Source of the DNA: Sphingomonas sp.
GTDB lineage: Bacteria > Pseudomonadota > Alphaproteobacteria > Sphingomonadales > Sphingomonadaceae
Assembly (NCBI GenBank): GCA_021154945.1
Contig: JAJNQF010000210.1
Location: 1 to 8,450, forward strand
DNA: 8,450 nucleotides
Direction of reading: 5' to 3'
Shown piece by piece: positions 6,864 to 8,450 of this stretch. The translations under genes were made by a program, and so were the position numbers. The first letter of the stretch is position 1. Each line of letters opens with the position of its first letter. The notes beneath the pieces were generated by a model. That model saw nothing but the letters and a program-made list of their open reading frames with translations, made no database searches and was not told where the DNA came from.

Positions 6864-8371
6864 GCGTCACGAATATCCTGTTCGGTAATTCCACGCCCAA
6901 GGCCGAGACCGACGATCATCCGCGTACGGGGATCATCGATATCGGCTCGAACTCGATCCGTCTGGTCGTGTATCAGGGCCCGCCGCGCCTGCCCGCGATC
7001 CGGTTCAACGAGAAGGTCCTGGCCGGGCTAGGGCGCGGACTTGCCGCAACCGGTGCGATCGAGAAGTCCGCGCTGAAGACGGCACGCGTCGCCCTCGCGC
7101 GGTTCGCTGCGGTGGCCAAGGAAATGGAGTGCTCGACGTTGCGCACGGTCGCCACGGCGGCGGTACGCGATGCGAAGAACGGCGGCGAACTAATTGAAGC
7201 GGCTGAACAACTCGGCCTCAAGGTCGAGACTCTGTCCGGCGAGCAGGAGGCCAGCGCAGCCGGCTATGGCGTCCTCTCCGCGATTCCCGACGCGGACGGC
7301 ATCGTCGGCGATCTTGGAGGCGGCAGTCTCGAACTCGTCCGCGTCCGCCGCGGCAAGATCGAAGACCGCGTCTCGTTCCCGCTCGGCGTACTCCGCATCG
7401 GCCCGCTTCGCGCGAAACGTGGCAAGGTGCTCGAACGCTACGTCGCAAGGTTGGTACGCGAGGCGGGCTGGACTGCGAAGGGGCAGGGGTTGCCGCTGTA
7501 TCTCGTCGGTGGATCGTGGCGTGCGCTCGCCCGGCTCGACATGGAGCTGTCGGACTATCCGCTACCGATCATTCACCAATACCCGATGACCGCCGCGACG
7601 ATCACACGTCTCAGCCGCACGATCCCGCAACTCTCGAAGCCGCGCCTGAAAGCAATCCCCGGTCTTTCGTCCGGTCGTACGTCCACGCTGGCCGACGCCG
7701 CCGCGCTGCTCGGCGTGCTGATGCGCCAGCTCGGCAGCAAGACGACAGTGGTATCGGCATACGGCCTGCGCGAAGGGCTGCTCTATGGCGACCTGGAGCC
7801 CAAGACCCGCGCGCTCGATCCGCTGATCGTCGCGGCCCGTGAAGAGGGGCGCCTGCTCGGTCGCTTCCCGGAGCATGGCGACCTGCTCGATCGCTGGATC
7901 GCCCCGCTGTTCGTCACCGAGGCGCCTGCGCTGGCGCGCATCCGCCACACGGCCTGCCTCCTTGCCGACGTAGGCTGGCGCGCCAACCCCGAATTCCGCG
8001 CTGAACGCGGTGTCGAGATCGCCCTGCACGGCAACTGGGTAGCGATCGACGCGCCCGGTCGCGGGATGCTGGCGCAGGCCCTCTACACGAGCCTTGGCGG
8101 AGATTTGGCAGCGGCGGACCCGGTCGGGCGACTCGCAACGCCGACAGCGGTAAAAAGCGCAACGGCCTGGGGCCTCGCGATGAGGCTCGGCCAGCGTATG
8201 AGCGGAGGCTTGGCCGGTCCGCTCAAGCGTTCGAAGCTATCGGACGACGGGATAACGCTGACGCTAACGCTACGCCCGGATGATCGCGGTCTCTATGGTG
8301 AGGCGGTAGAACGTCGCCACACCGCTCTGGCTACCGCATTAGGTCGCAAACCCCTGTTGGCTCTCGCGTAG
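6860..8371 (+). CDS. ppx: Exopolyphosphatase, Ppx/GppA family
   Basis: Ppx/GppA enzymes release terminal phosphate from polyphosphate; related members hydrolyse pppGpp to ppGpp. The 503-residue length is typical of the two-part family members. The N-terminal ASKHA ATPase-like half carries the phosphate-1 loop IDIGSNSIR (26-34), LRTVATAAVRDA (94-105), SGEQEA (126-131, with Glu130 the likely catalytic acid), and the phosphate-2 loop GDLGGGSLELV (150-160). LVGGSWRALA (215-224) closes the fold. The C-terminal half is the HD-like region (about 310-500). In it ACLLADVGW (366-374) stands where HD proteins have LLHDxG, so the His of the HD pair is replaced by Ala369. The ATG at 6860 overlaps the ppk1 stop, and no strong ribosome binding site precedes it, which suggests translational coupling. 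The frame is open far upstream (to 5723) inside ppk1, but only as a shadow. Neighbourhood with ppk1 favours exopolyphosphatase over GppA, though activity on pppGpp cannot be excluded from sequence. Confidence 0.95.
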   Translation: MSVTNILFGNSTPKAETDDHPRTGIIDIGSNSIRLVVYQGPPRLPAIRFNEKVLAGLGRGLAATGAIEKSALKTARVALARFAAVAKEMECSTLRTVATAAVRDAKNGGELIEAAEQLGLKVETLSGEQEASAAGYGVLSAIPDADGIVGDLGGGSLELVRVRRGKIEDRVSFPLGVLRIGPLRAKRGKVLERYVARLVREAGWTAKGQGLPLYLVGGSWRALARLDMELSDYPLPIIHQYPMTAATITRLSRTIPQLSKPRLKAIPGLSSGRTSTLADAAALLGVLMRQLGSKTTVVSAYGLREGLLYGDLEPKTRALDPLIVAAREEGRLLGRFPEHGDLLDRWIAPLFVTEAPALARIRHTACLLADVGWRANPEFRAERGVEIALHGNWVAIDAPGRGMLAQALYTSLGGDLAAADPVGRLATPTAVKSATAWGLAMRLGQRMSGGLAGPLKRSKLSDDGITLTLTLRPDDRGLYGEAVERRHTALATALGRKPLLALA

Positions 8372-8450
8372 ATCTTCCCCTGCAAGGGGAGGTGGCAGCC
8401 CAAAGGGCTAACGGAGGGGTGACCCGCTATCGAGAGTGTGTCACCCCTCC
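8372..8450. repeat. Intergenic palindromic repeat element, cut by window edge
   Basis: This 79-bp stretch after the ppx stop is noncoding and made almost wholly of stem-loops. Stem 1: 8374-8381 pairs with 8385-8392 around GCA (8 bp with one G-T). Stem 2: AGCCC (8397-8401) pairs with GGGCT (8405-8409) around AAA. Stem 3: GGAGGGGTGAC (8413-8423) pairs perfectly with GTCACCCCTCC (8440-8450) around a 16-nt loop. The third stem reaches the last base, so the element probably continues. The sequence character (CCCCT..AGGGGAGGTGGCAGCCC..GGGCT) is like a repeat I recall as frequent between genes in sphingomonads. That link is from memory. Lying directly after ppx, it may also end or protect the operon transcript, although no T-run is visible. 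Confidence 0.7.
8413..8450 (+). terminator. Perfect 11-bp stem-loop downstream of ppx, possible terminator
   Basis: GGAGGGGTGAC and its exact reverse complement flank a 16-nt loop, starting 42 bases after the ppx stop. It is the strongest hairpin in the window apart from the left-edge one. Any T-run would lie beyond the window. It is also part of the repeat element, so termination is only one possible role. Confidence 0.35.

Overview
This window is GC-rich, densely packed alphaproteobacterial chromosome. I read it as a sphingomonad (Sphingomonas-like), from the gene order purN-purM / secreted DUF2066-like protein / hdaA / ppk1 / ppx, the sequence character of the proteins, and an intergenic palindromic repeat at the right edge of a kind I associate with that group. 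The genus is inferred from memory, not from a search. Eight protein genes fill almost all of it. There is no tRNA, rRNA, CRISPR array, transposase or phage gene.

Left half (about 60-2704, minus strand): a tightly overlapped cluster transcribed right to left. It runs purM (AIR synthetase), purN (GAR transformylase), a small MmcQ/YjbR-family protein, and a 201-residue protein of unknown function with one N-terminal membrane segment. The junctions overlap by 8, 4 and 4 bases, so the four are almost certainly one translationally coupled operon. Two small palindromes lie past its end at the left edge.

Middle (2705-2768): a 64-bp divergent gap separates the two operons and must hold or adjoin the start signals for both.

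Right half (2769-8371, plus strand): a second compact operon. It contains an exported DUF2066-like protein with a C-terminal ferredoxin-like domain, HdaA (the DnaA-related protein that inactivates the replication initiator together with the sliding clamp), polyphosphate kinase PPK1, and an exopolyphosphatase of the Ppx/GppA family. ppk1 and ppx overlap by ATGA, so the enzymes that make and degrade polyphosphate are made from one message, which also carries a regulator of replication initiation. After ppx, the last 79 bases are three stem-loops that look like the left part of a longer dyad repeat cut by the window edge.

Most of this is conserved housekeeping sequence, and I see no clear new system. 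The points most worth a second look are a second clamp-binding-like motif in the C-terminal tail of HdaA, the truncated palindromic repeat, the two uncharacterised proteins locked into the purine operon, and the exported protein of unknown role upstream of hdaA.
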